DNA of 64,000 nt from Enhydrobacter sp. (GTDB lineage Bacteria; Pseudomonadota; Alphaproteobacteria; Reyranellales; Reyranellaceae), in assembly GCA_025808875.1 (NCBI GenBank), contig CP075528.1:2230473-2294472 (forward strand). Direction: 5' to 3'. The notes under the pieces were generated by a model, which was not told where the DNA came from, did not search any database, and saw nothing but the letters and a program-made list of their open reading frames with translations. This document shows, in pieces, positions 42,007 to 50,250 of this stretch. The translations under genes were made by a program, and so were the position numbers. Positions within the stretch are counted from its first letter, which is position 1. Each line of letters opens with the position of its first letter.

Positions 42007-45000
42007 TCTCGAAATTCTTCATCGATCGACCCGTCTTCGCATCGGTCCTGTCGATCGTCATCGTCCTCGCGGGACTGGTCTCGATCCGGGTGCTGCCGGT
42101 GTCGCAGTATCCGTTGATCGTGCCGCCCGAGGTCGTCGTTTCGGCGACCTATCCGGGGGCGACGGCGGAGACCATCGCGGCGACGGTCGCCGCGCCCCTC
42201 GAGCAGCAGGTCAACGGCGTGGAGCGCATGATCTACATGCGCTCGACCTCGACCGGCTCGGGCACCATGGGGCTCACCGTCACCTTCGAGATCGGCACCA
42301 ACCCCGACCAGAACGCCATCAACGTCAGCAATCGGGTACAGCGCGCCCTGCCGCTGCTGCCCGGCGAGGTGGCGCGCCAGGGCGTGGTCGTGCAGAAGCG
42401 CTCGACCTCGATCCTCCAGGTGCTGACTATGTCGTCGCCGGAGGGGCGCTACGACACGATCTTCATCAGCAACTACGCTCTGGTGAACGTGCTGGACGAG
42501 CTGCGCCGCTTGCCCGGCGTCGGCGACGCGACGCTGTTCGGCGCGTCCGACTACTCGATGCGCATCTGGCTCAGGCCCGACAAGGTCGCGCAATACAACC
42601 TCACCCCGGCCGACATCGCCGCCGTGGTGCGCGAGCAGAACGCCCAATTCGCCGCCGGCCGCTTCGGCGAGGAGCCGATGACCAATCCGCAGGTCTTCAC
42701 CTATTCGGTGACGACGCCGGCGCGGCTGGTCGACCGCACGCAGTTCGAGAACATCATCATCCGGTCCGAGGAGAACGGCGGCGCCCTGCGCCTGAAAGAC
42801 GTGGCCCGGGTGGAGCTCGGAGCGCTGAGCTACGGGTTCTCGGCGACCTTCAACGGCTCGCCGGCGGTGCCGATCGGCGTCTACCTGCAACCCGGCGCGA
42901 ATGCCCTGGAGGTCGCCCATTCGGTCAAGGAGACCATGGACCGCATCTCCAAGCGGTTCCCGGTCGGCCTGCGCTACGACATCCCGTTCAACACCACGCG
43001 CTTCGTCGAGGTCTCCATCCGCGAGGTGGCGGCCACCTTCGCCGAGGCGATCGTGCTGGTCGTGCTCGTGGTCTTCCTGTTCTTGCAGAGCGTGCGCGCG
43101 ATGATCATTCCGATCATCGCCATTCCGGTGTCGATCATCGGCACCTTCGCGGGCATGTACCTGCTCGGCTTCTCGATCAACATGCTCACCCTGTTCGGCC
43201 TGGTGCTGGCGATCGGCATCGTCGTCGACGACGCCATCGTCGTGATCGAGAACGTCGAACGCAACATGACGCAGGGTGGGAAGTCTCCGCGCGACGCGGC
43301 ACTGCAGGCGATGCGAGAGGTGACGGGGCCGGTCATCGCCATCGTGCTGGTGCTCTGCGCCGTGTTCATTCCGGTGTCGTTCCTGGGTGGGCTTGCTGGC
43401 GAGCTCTACCGGCAATTCGCCGTCACGATTGCAGTGTCGGTGGTGATCTCGGGCGTCGTCGCCCTGACCCTGACACCGGCGTTGGCCGCCCTGCTGCTCA
43501 AGCCCGGCCATCGCGAGCCGTGGTGGCCGTTCGCGCGCTTCAACCGCTTCTTCGCCTGGGTGACCGGGCGCTACACGGCCGGTGTCGGCTTTCTCATCCG
43601 TCGCGCCGCCGTTGGCATCGCGGGTTTTCTCGTCGTCATCGGCATCGTGGTCGTGCTGTTCCAGCGCGTGCCCAACGCGCTCGTGCCGGCGGAGGACCAG
43701 GGCTACGTGTTCATGGTGACGGCGCTACCGCCCGCCGCCTCGGTGGTGCGCACGCGCGAGATCGGCCGGTTGGCGACGGAGGCGCTGCGCGAGAATCCAG
43801 CGGTGGCCAACGTGGTCACCTTTTCGGGCTTCGACCTGCTGTCGCTGGCGCAGAAATCGAACTCGGGGGTATCGTTCATCACGCTCAAGGACTGGTCGGA
43901 ACGCAAGGACCCCAGGCAGGACGCGCGCAACGTGGCGCCGGCGCTGGGCGCGCTCAATGCCCGCTTTCGCGACGGCGTCGTGATCGGCTTCAATCCCCCG
44001 CCGATCCAGGGCATCAGCGTGACCGGCGGCTTCGAGTTCTATCTGCAGGATCGATCGGGCGGCTCGCTCAACGATCTCGCGCAGGCGGCGGCAAAGCTCG
44101 TCGAGGCGGCCAGCAAGCGGCCGGAACTGCGCGGCGTCTCGACCACGTTCACCACTTCCGTGCCGCAATACAAGGCCGATGTCGACCGCGACAAGGCGCG
44201 CGCCATCGGCGTCTCGATCAACTCGATCTTCGAGACGATGCAGGCCTCGTTCGGCAGCTTCTACATCAACGACTTCTCGCTGTTCGGCAGGACGTACCGC
44301 GTCAGCCTGTCGTCCGAGGCCGACTTCCGCGAAAAGCCGGAAGACCTTCGCCACGTCTTCGTGCGCTCCGACAACAACGCCATGGTGCCGCTCAACGAGC
44401 TGGTGACCTTCACTCGCGTACTCGGCCCCGATACGGTCGAGCGCTTCAACATCTTCCCGGCCGCCAAGGTGCTGGGGAGCCCGGCGCCGGGCTATTCGTC
44501 GGGCCAGGCCATCGCCGTCATGCAGCAACTCGTGGCCGAGACCCTGCCGAGCGACTTCACCATCGGCTGGACCGGGGCGGCCTACCAGGAGCTGTCGACG
44601 GCGGGTACGGGCTTCATGGGCTTCGCCTTCGGCATCGTCATGGTGTTCCTGATCCTGGCCGCTCAGTACGAGCGCTGGTCGCTGCCGCTCGCCGTGTTGA
44701 CGGCCGTGCCCTTCGGCGTGCTCGGCGCGCTGCTCGCGATATGGCTGCGGGGCCTGGCGAACGACGTCTATTTCCAGATCGGCCTGGTGACCCTGATCGG
44801 CCTCGCTGCAAAGAACGCCATCTTGATCGTCGAGTTCGCCGCGCAGCGCCACCAGCAGGGCCTGTCGGTGCAGGAAGCGGCCCTCGAGGCGGCGCGCCTG
44901 CGCTTCAGGCCCATCATCATGACGTCGCTGGCCTTCATCCTCGGCGTGCTGCCGCTTGCCATCAGCACGGGCGCCGGATCGGCGGCCCGGCACTCGATCG

Positions 45001-45137
45001 GCACCGGCGTGATCGGCGGCATGCTCGCCGCGACCTTCATTGCGATCCTGTTCGTTCCGCTCTTCTTCACCCTGCTGACTCGGCACAGGAAGGAACGGCC
45101 GATGGCCGGGGGCGACCCGAACGAGGCGAAACCCTGA
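42003..45137 (+). CDS. RND efflux pump, HAE1 (AcrB) family
   Basis: A 1044-residue inner-membrane pump of usual length. The start [16 protein letters not shown], the proton-relay pair in [16 protein letters not shown] and the conserved Lys in [13 protein letters not shown] are all present, as are two large periplasmic loops. It would expel drugs, detergents or metabolites using proton flow. GTG 42003 overlaps the adaptor stop. No outer-membrane TolC-type gene and no TetR-type repressor are adjacent, so a channel encoded elsewhere is shared. Confidence 0.96.
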   Translation: MISKFFIDRPVFASVLSIVIVLAGLVSIRVLPVSQYPLIVPPEVVVSATYPGATAETIAATVAAPLEQQVNGVERMIYMRSTSTGSGTMGLTVTFEIGTNPDQNAINVSNRVQRALPLLPGEVARQGVVVQKRSTSILQVLTMSSPEGRYDTIFISNYALVNVLDELRRLPGVGDATLFGASDYSMRIWLRPDKVAQYNLTPADIAAVVREQNAQFAAGRFGEEPMTNPQVFTYSVTTPARLVDRTQFENIIIRSEENGGALRLKDVARVELGALSYGFSATFNGSPAVPIGVYLQPGANALEVAHSVKETMDRISKRFPVGLRYDIPFNTTRFVEVSIREVAATFAEAIVLVVLVVFLFLQSVRAMIIPIIAIPVSIIGTFAGMYLLGFSINMLTLFGLVLAIGIVVDDAIVVIENVERNMTQGGKSPRDAALQAMREVTGPVIAIVLVLCAVFIPVSFLGGLAGELYRQFAVTIAVSVVISGVVALTLTPALAALLLKPGHREPWWPFARFNRFFAWVTGRYTAGVGFLIRRAAVGIAGFLVVIGIVVVLFQRVPNALVPAEDQGYVFMVTALPPAASVVRTREIGRLATEALRENPAVANVVTFSGFDLLSLAQKSNSGVSFITLKDWSERKDPRQDARNVAPALGALNARFRDGVVIGFNPPPIQGISVTGGFEFYLQDRSGGSLNDLAQAAAKLVEAASKRPELRGVSTTFTTSVPQYKADVDRDKARAIGVSINSIFETMQASFGSFYINDFSLFGRTYRVSLSSEADFREKPEDLRHVFVRSDNNAMVPLNELVTFTRVLGPDTVERFNIFPAAKVLGSPAPGYSSGQAIAVMQQLVAETLPSDFTIGWTGAAYQELSTAGTGFMGFAFGIVMVFLILAAQYERWSLPLAVLTAVPFGVLGALLAIWLRGLANDVYFQIGLVTLIGLAAKNAILIVEFAAQRHQQGLSVQEAALEAARLRFRPIIMTSLAFILGVLPLAISTGAGSAARHSIGTGVIGGMLAATFIAILFVPLFFTLLTRHRKERPMAGGDPNEAKP

Positions 45138-45144
45138 GGCCCGG

Positions 45145-46743
45145 CTACGGCGCCGGGTCCTTCAGCTTGAACACCGCCAAGATCACCTCGCCGTCGATCT
45201 CGAGCTTCCAGAAGGGGGTGTAATCCTCGAGGTAGCGCGCGTCGCTCTGATCGGGATTGTCGCCGACGTTCGTGAACCGGTAGTTGGTAACGAGATACTC
45301 TGGCCGCTTTGTGCCGTCACCGAAGCGCAGGCGCGCCCGGTCTTTCGCCTTCATGATGTTGAAAGCCGAGTAGACAGGGGTGACAGCGTCGGTGCGCACA
45401 TAGATCACCGGGCTGTCGTCATGGCGCAGGATGTAGTCGAGGGCGAGATGATTGGCCATGCCCCAATAGTCGAGCTCCCAGCGCGTGCGCAGGTCGCTGC
45501 CGGCCAGCGCATTGAAGTAGACATTCTGCAGCGGATGGACGCGAATCATCCAGGCGGCCGTGAGCGCGACCGACAGCGCGGTCGCCGCGCCGAGCGCGGG
45601 ACGAACGAGCGCGCGTCCCGGCACGACGTTCCAGAACAGCATCCAGCCACGCATGGCGATCAGCATGAAGGGCGCATAAATGAAGAACATCTGGCGCCAT
45701 CCGTCGTAGAGGATGGATTGCATGACAATGGCTGCGGCGGCGGGAGAGACCAGCACGCCGAGAAACAGGATGTCCTGCAGTTCCCGCTCGTCGCGCCACA
45801 GGCCGAACCCGCGGCGCAGGATGGCCCAGAGGATGGCGGCCACGCCCACGATGAAGAGCGCGAGGTAGAGGAGGGGCGTCGTGATGCCAATCCAGACCGG
45901 GATGTAGTGCCAGGGCAGTTTCGAGGAATGGACGAGCTCGCCCATGTATATGTTGTTCAACGTCCAGCGGAACTTGGACATGCTCTCGAAGGCATAGGCG
46001 AAGTTCCCGATGGGATCGGTCCACAGGAACGGCCAGAGGGCGATGGCCACCAGCGCCGCCAGCAGAAGATAGAGGGCGTGCGCGGCCACCGTGCGCGCGA
46101 GCGGTACTTCGCGCTTCAGCAGGCGGACGGCCAGCAGGGCAGTGGCGCCGAGGGGCAGGACCAGCGCCACGAGCCGCACGTCGACGGCGAGCCCCGTCGC
46201 AAGGGCGTTGAAAAGCGCGGTTGCCGGGGCGGGGCGGAGCACGAAGGCAACCGTCGTCGCGAGGGCCATGGCGAACACGGCGAGAAACGCGCCGTCCTTG
46301 GAGTTGTAGAAGGAATCGGCGAAGGTGCGTGGGGAGACGACGAAGAGCAGGGCGGCCAAGAGCCCGATCCGCCAGTCGAGAAAACGCCGCGCTGCCATCC
46401 AGTAGACGGCATAGGTCCCGGCGACCCCCAGCAGGAACAGCAGGAGATGGCGGAAAACGTAGATGTCGCGCGTGTCGCGCACGCCGGCCAGTATTTCGAT
46501 CGCCAGCAGCGGCAGCTCGACGCCGACGCCGTAGTCGCGATCGACGTATTCATGCAACGGCGGCAGTGTCTTCGCTTGCTCCGGTACGCGCGACGGAATG
46601 AGCGTCTCGAGCACGTAGCGCGACGTGACTTGGGCGAGGTACCGGCCGTTGGGGTCGTCGAAATGCGTGCCGTAGTCGCCGTGGATTCGAAAACCGAGCA
46701 GCACCAGGAGAAGGAAGAAGACCGGAGGAGCGACGGCACGCAT
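45145..46743 (-). CDS. Polytopic membrane protein, GT-C/PMT-type glycosyltransferase-like
   Basis: A 532-residue inner-membrane protein with about ten to eleven hydrophobic segments and a C-terminal soluble tail of about 100 residues. The first extracytoplasmic loop begins THFDDPNGRYLA, an acidic motif in the position of the catalytic Asp of GT-C enzymes, and a PMT-like loop SPRTFADSFYNSKDGAFL follows. It probably moves a sugar from a lipid carrier, but no acceptor or partner gene lies nearby. It converges on the efflux pump gene. Confidence 0.72.
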   Translation of the reverse strand: MRAVAPPVFFLLLVLLGFRIHGDYGTHFDDPNGRYLAQVTSRYVLETLIPSRVPEQAKTLPPLHEYVDRDYGVGVELPLLAIEILAGVRDTRDIYVFRHLLLFLLGVAGTYAVYWMAARRFLDWRIGLLAALLFVVSPRTFADSFYNSKDGAFLAVFAMALATTVAFVLRPAPATALFNALATGLAVDVRLVALVLPLGATALLAVRLLKREVPLARTVAAHALYLLLAALVAIALWPFLWTDPIGNFAYAFESMSKFRWTLNNIYMGELVHSSKLPWHYIPVWIGITTPLLYLALFIVGVAAILWAILRRGFGLWRDERELQDILFLGVLVSPAAAAIVMQSILYDGWRQMFFIYAPFMLIAMRGWMLFWNVVPGRALVRPALGAATALSVALTAAWMIRVHPLQNVYFNALAGSDLRTRWELDYWGMANHLALDYILRHDDSPVIYVRTDAVTPVYSAFNIMKAKDRARLRFGDGTKRPEYLVTNYRFTNVGDNPDQSDARYLEDYTPFWKLEIDGEVILAVFKLKDPAP

Positions 46744-46793
46744 CGGGCGGCACTAGAGGGCAAACGCCGCCCGCACGCAACGGCTCGCGGCAG

Positions 46794-47477
46794 CTACCGC
46801 GACCGTGTCGCTTCGCGCAGGGTCTTCAGGAGCGTTCGATCGGCGGTCCCGGTTTGCGGCCGCTCGTTGGCCGCTTCGTATCGCTTGATCGCGGCCTTGG
46901 TCTGTCCGCCGGCGACGCCGTCGAGTGGGCCGGGGTTCATGCCCAGCTCCTTGAGGTGGCTCTGCAGTTCCATAATTTCGTAGCGGGCGAGAGCGCCTGC
47001 GGGCTCGGATGATGGCGGGTCTGGGCGTGGTATCGTCGGCGCCGGGTCGGGTGAAGGCGCGGGTGCGGCGACGACGACTGCTTCGGCAGCCGGCGACGCG
47101 GGAAGGGCGGGGGGCGGTGCTGTTTCAAGAGGTGCGGGAGAGGCAGCCGTTGATGCCGGCGGAGGCTGGCTTGCAAGAGCGATTTCCGGTGAGTGTTCCG
47201 TCAGGAACGCGTAGATCGCGGCCGCGCCGGCGACCGCGCCCAGGCTGAATCCACCAGCCCATATCAAGGAGCGCCCGGTCGACGGCCCGTCCGCTGCATG
47301 GATACGGACGACGCGTGGTTTCGGCGCCGTCTGGCCGTCATCGAAGTCTGGCCGAGGGGCCGCAGGACGGGCCGTCAATTGTTCCGCCAGCGACGCAACG
47401 GAGCGCCGGAAGGGCTCGTCGACGTCGCCTTTGATCGGCCTGGGCCGGGGGTCGAGCACGCGTTCGGACACCTTCAT
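46794..47477 (-). CDS. Membrane-anchored protein with a C-terminal peptidoglycan-binding domain
   Basis: About 227 residues: a cytosolic N-terminus, one membrane span (SLIWAGGFSLGAVAGAAAIYAF), a long Pro/Ala-rich linker that could cross the periplasm, and a C-terminal PG_binding_1 domain (IMELQSHLKELGMNPGPLDGVAGGQTKAAIKRYE). It anchors the membrane to the cell wall or positions a wall enzyme. ATG 47477 is chosen; 47507 is an alternative start without a ribosome-binding site. It is divergent from the phospholipase gene. Confidence 0.78.
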   Translation of the reverse strand: MKVSERVLDPRPRPIKGDVDEPFRRSVASLAEQLTARPAAPRPDFDDGQTAPKPRVVRIHAADGPSTGRSLIWAGGFSLGAVAGAAAIYAFLTEHSPEIALASQPPPASTAASPAPLETAPPPALPASPAAEAVVVAAPAPSPDPAPTIPRPDPPSSEPAGALARYEIMELQSHLKELGMNPGPLDGVAGGQTKAAIKRYEAANERPQTGTADRTLLKTLREATRSR

Positions 47478-47565
47478 TCGTGGATCCCGCCGTTCCGAAT
47501 CCTGCATGGCGGATCATCGCGCGCCGCTGCGCCCGTGGGCGTGATCAATCTGAGACTGAAAAAAG

Positions 47566-47592
47566 ATGACAGTCTAAAAATACGCATATAAT
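47566..47592 (+). promoter_or_regulatory. Likely promoter of the phospholipase gene, with an overlapping inverted repeat
   Basis: A perfect TATAAT (47587-47592) follows ATGACA (47566-47571, five of six matches to TTGACA) at a spacing of 15, in an AT-rich patch unusual for this window. AGACTG (47553-47558) and CAGTCT (47570-47575) form an inverted repeat around the -35 element, a plausible operator. It is 38 bases before the phospholipase ATG. Confidence 0.55.
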
Positions 47593-47630
47593 GTGCGGAT
47601 TGTAAAAGTCCTGAATCAAGGGAGGACACT

Positions 47631-49772
47631 ATGGCTAAATCCACACAGTCAGCGCGCGTCGGGGAGAGAATTCGCGATGCCGCGGACAAGGCCCGCGATG
47701 CCGCCGAGCGGGTGCGCGACAAGGTCGACGAGGTCCGCGACGCCGCGCGCGACCGCGCGGAAGCCGCCGCCGGCAGGGTGCGGGACGGTGTCAACGAGGT
47801 CCGACAGAACGTCCGCGAGCGGGTCGTGCGTGCACGCGACAGCTTCGCGGCGGCGGCGCAACGCCTCGACGTTCGCGTGTTCCCGACGGATGTGGCCAAT
47901 TTCCGCTTTCCTGAGGCATCGGATCCGCGCATCCGCGCCAACGGCGACTTCGGCGTGGCCTTCTCGGGCGGCGGCACTCGGTCGGCGAGCCACTCGATCG
48001 GTCAGTTGAGGGCGCTGCTGTCGATGCGCTTGATGGATCGCATCGGCTATTTCGGCAGCAACTCGGGCGGCACTTGGGCGACGCTTCCGTTCACCTATCT
48101 GCCGGCCGGCGACATGACCGACCAGCAGTATCTCGGGGCAGGATTGCCGCCAGGTGAACTCGATGCACCGAACGGCACAGGATCGCTTGGCCAGGCCGGC
48201 CGCTCGATCTGCGAGGCGGACATGATCCTCTCGACGCTCGCTGGAGCCTACCTGAGCAAGCGTTTTGCCGATCTTTCGAAGTCCCTGAAGCTGCCTTTCC
48301 TCAATATCGAGTTCGGCCTGGACAATGTTTCCGAGGTCTACGGTCGGCAACTCGAGCGGATTTTCCTGAAGCCCATCGGGCTCGACGGAAATCGCTACAT
48401 GGCGTGGAATGCCGAGCAGATCTCATCGATCGTCGCGCGCAATGGCGGCAGGCTGGCGGCGCGACTGACGGCCGAGGATTTCGTCGCCGTCTCCCGACCG
48501 CGTCCCTATCAATGCGTCAGCGGCTGCATGAACCAGGACTACTGGAAGGCGCCGAACCCGGACCAGGCGGTCTCGGTGGCTTCGCTGACCGGCTTGTTGA
48601 ACTGGGAGCATGTCGAGTTCACGCCGATGTACAGCGGCATCCATCGCCACTCGCGCGGCAAGGCCGGCCTCAATGTCGGCGGCGGCTATGTCGAGAACAT
48701 CGGCTGGGATACATTGGCGCCCATTCCGCAGCAGGATGGCGGGATCGTCGTCAGTCCGGGATTGGACTACCACCGGCTGTCGCTGGCGGATGCGATGGGA
48801 ACCTCCGGGGCTGCCCCGGCCTTCGTCGTCCAGTACATCGCCGACGCCGTCGCCAAGTTGCCGCCGGGGGTGCGAATTCCCGGGTTGAAGTCCGCGACCG
48901 ACCTGCTGGATGTCTTTCCGCGCTATCGGACGTGGCCGGTGAAGTTCCAGGGCAAGCCAGTGACCATCGAGCGCCCCTTCGGGGACGGCGGCTACGTCGA
49001 CAGTTTCGGGATCATTCCGCTGCTGAAGCGGGGTGTTCGCAAGATCATCGTCTTCGCCAACACTGAGACGCCGATCAAGGTCGCGCCGGCAGCGCCCGGC
49101 GGCCTCGCCCTCGACAGTACCTTCCACGTCCTGTTCGGAGTCCCGGCACCGGGCGGGCTCACTGCGACCGATCCACAGGCGCTGCTGTCCGGCGTCAGCC
49201 GGCTCGGCGAGGAATCGGGGCAGGTGTTTCGTGCTGCCGATTTCGAGCCGACGGCGCGGGATCTCAGGATCACGGCCGAACTTGCCGCCACTCCGACGCT
49301 GCGTGGAAGGCCAGCGCCGCAGGGCCGGCTGACCGAGAATGACTTGCGGTCTTTTGTGTTTCCGGCAGGGGCGGACAGTCGTGAGTTCATCGGCAAGATT
49401 GCCGGCGTCGCGTATTGCCGGCGCACCTACGATGTCCTCGAGAACCGCTTCTATGGAATTCGTGGCGGATATCGCGTGGAGATCCTCTGGGTCTACTCGA
49501 CGCCGTCCAAGGCATGGCAGGCCGAACTCCATCCTCGGGCGCGCGACATCCTCGAGCGGGCCGAGTCGGATCCCAAAGCGCCGCTTTCGCGCTTTCCCCA
49601 CCTGGGCACGTTCATGACGGGCTCGGCCGACGGTCGAATCAGGATCAGGGACGTGGGCGCCCATCTCGAACCCATCGACCTCGAACCGGTCCATTTCAAC
49701 CTGATGTCGAACTACGCACAGTGGGCACTCACCCGCCTGCGCGGCGAGATCGACGCGCTTCTCGCCCGGTAG
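47631..49772 (+). CDS. Cytosolic-PLA2/patatin-type phospholipase with an N-terminal amphipathic 11-residue repeat
   Basis: A 713-residue protein with no signal peptide. Residues about 11-76 form six 11-residue units of the type ERIRDAADKAR and EVRDAARDRAE, as in LEA proteins and apolipoproteins. The catalytic domain follows: oxyanion loop FSGGGTRS (111-118), nucleophile Ser145 in SNSGGTW, matching the GxSGSTW of cytosolic PLA2, and Asp452 in FGDGGYVDSFG for the dyad. The reaction is probably acyl-ester hydrolysis of phospholipids or neutral lipids, and the repeat may bind a membrane or lipid droplet. ATG 47631 has GGGAGGA upstream. Confidence 0.82.
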   Translation: MAKSTQSARVGERIRDAADKARDAAERVRDKVDEVRDAARDRAEAAAGRVRDGVNEVRQNVRERVVRARDSFAAAAQRLDVRVFPTDVANFRFPEASDPRIRANGDFGVAFSGGGTRSASHSIGQLRALLSMRLMDRIGYFGSNSGGTWATLPFTYLPAGDMTDQQYLGAGLPPGELDAPNGTGSLGQAGRSICEADMILSTLAGAYLSKRFADLSKSLKLPFLNIEFGLDNVSEVYGRQLERIFLKPIGLDGNRYMAWNAEQISSIVARNGGRLAARLTAEDFVAVSRPRPYQCVSGCMNQDYWKAPNPDQAVSVASLTGLLNWEHVEFTPMYSGIHRHSRGKAGLNVGGGYVENIGWDTLAPIPQQDGGIVVSPGLDYHRLSLADAMGTSGAAPAFVVQYIADAVAKLPPGVRIPGLKSATDLLDVFPRYRTWPVKFQGKPVTIERPFGDGGYVDSFGIIPLLKRGVRKIIVFANTETPIKVAPAAPGGLALDSTFHVLFGVPAPGGLTATDPQALLSGVSRLGEESGQVFRAADFEPTARDLRITAELAATPTLRGRPAPQGRLTENDLRSFVFPAGADSREFIGKIAGVAYCRRTYDVLENRFYGIRGGYRVEILWVYSTPSKAWQAELHPRARDILERAESDPKAPLSRFPHLGTFMTGSADGRIRIRDVGAHLEPIDLEPVHFNLMSNYAQWALTRLRGEIDALLAR

Positions 49773-49785
49773 GAATGCGTCCGAA

Positions 49786-50250
49786 CTAGAGTTCCTTCAG
49801 GGCCGCCAGTACCTGGTCGACGTGACCCGGCACCTTCACCTTGCGCCACACCTTGGCGACGGCGCCGGTCTTGTCGATCAGGAAGGTGGCACGGTCGATG
49901 CCCATGTACTTGCGCCCGTAGAGGCTCTTCTCGATCCAGGTGCCGTACTTCTCGCAGATCCTGCCGTCCTCGTCGGACACCAGCGGGAAGTTGAGGCCGT
50001 ACTTCTTCTTGAACTTGTCGTGCCGCTCGACGCTGTCCTTCGACACGCCGATGACGTGCGCTTTGAGTCTGGAGAAATCGGGCAAGGCGTCGCGGAAGCC
50101 GCAGGCCTCGGCCGTGCAGCCCGACGTGTCGTCCTTCGGATAGAAATAGAGCACCACGGGCTTGCCGCGCAGTTCCGACAGCTTGAGCTTCTTGCCGCCG
50201 TCGGTGGCGGCGCCGAAGTTCGGTGCCTTCTTCCCTTCCTCGACGCTCAT
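49786..50250 (-). CDS. bcp: Thioredoxin-dependent thiol peroxidase (bacterioferritin comigratory protein)
   Basis: A 154-residue atypical 2-Cys peroxiredoxin: FYPKDDTSGC45TAEAC50GFRD holds the peroxidatic Cys45 and the resolving Cys50 five residues on, the BCP/PrxQ arrangement. It reduces peroxides with thioredoxin in the cytosol. Its ATG overlaps the stop of glnE (ATGA), so the two are translationally coupled. It converges on the phospholipase gene. Confidence 0.95.
   Translation of the reverse strand: MSVEEGKKAPNFGAATDGGKKLKLSELRGKPVVLYFYPKDDTSGCTAEACGFRDALPDFSRLKAHVIGVSKDSVERHDKFKKKYGLNFPLVSDEDGRICEKYGTWIEKSLYGRKYMGIDRATFLIDKTGAVAKVWRKVKVPGHVDQVLAALKEL

Noticed and set aside
41951..45223. 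A 1090-codon frame overlapping the RND pump
   Set aside because: It is Arg/Gly-rich and lacks motifs, while the frame from 42003 is an exact AcrB-type pump.
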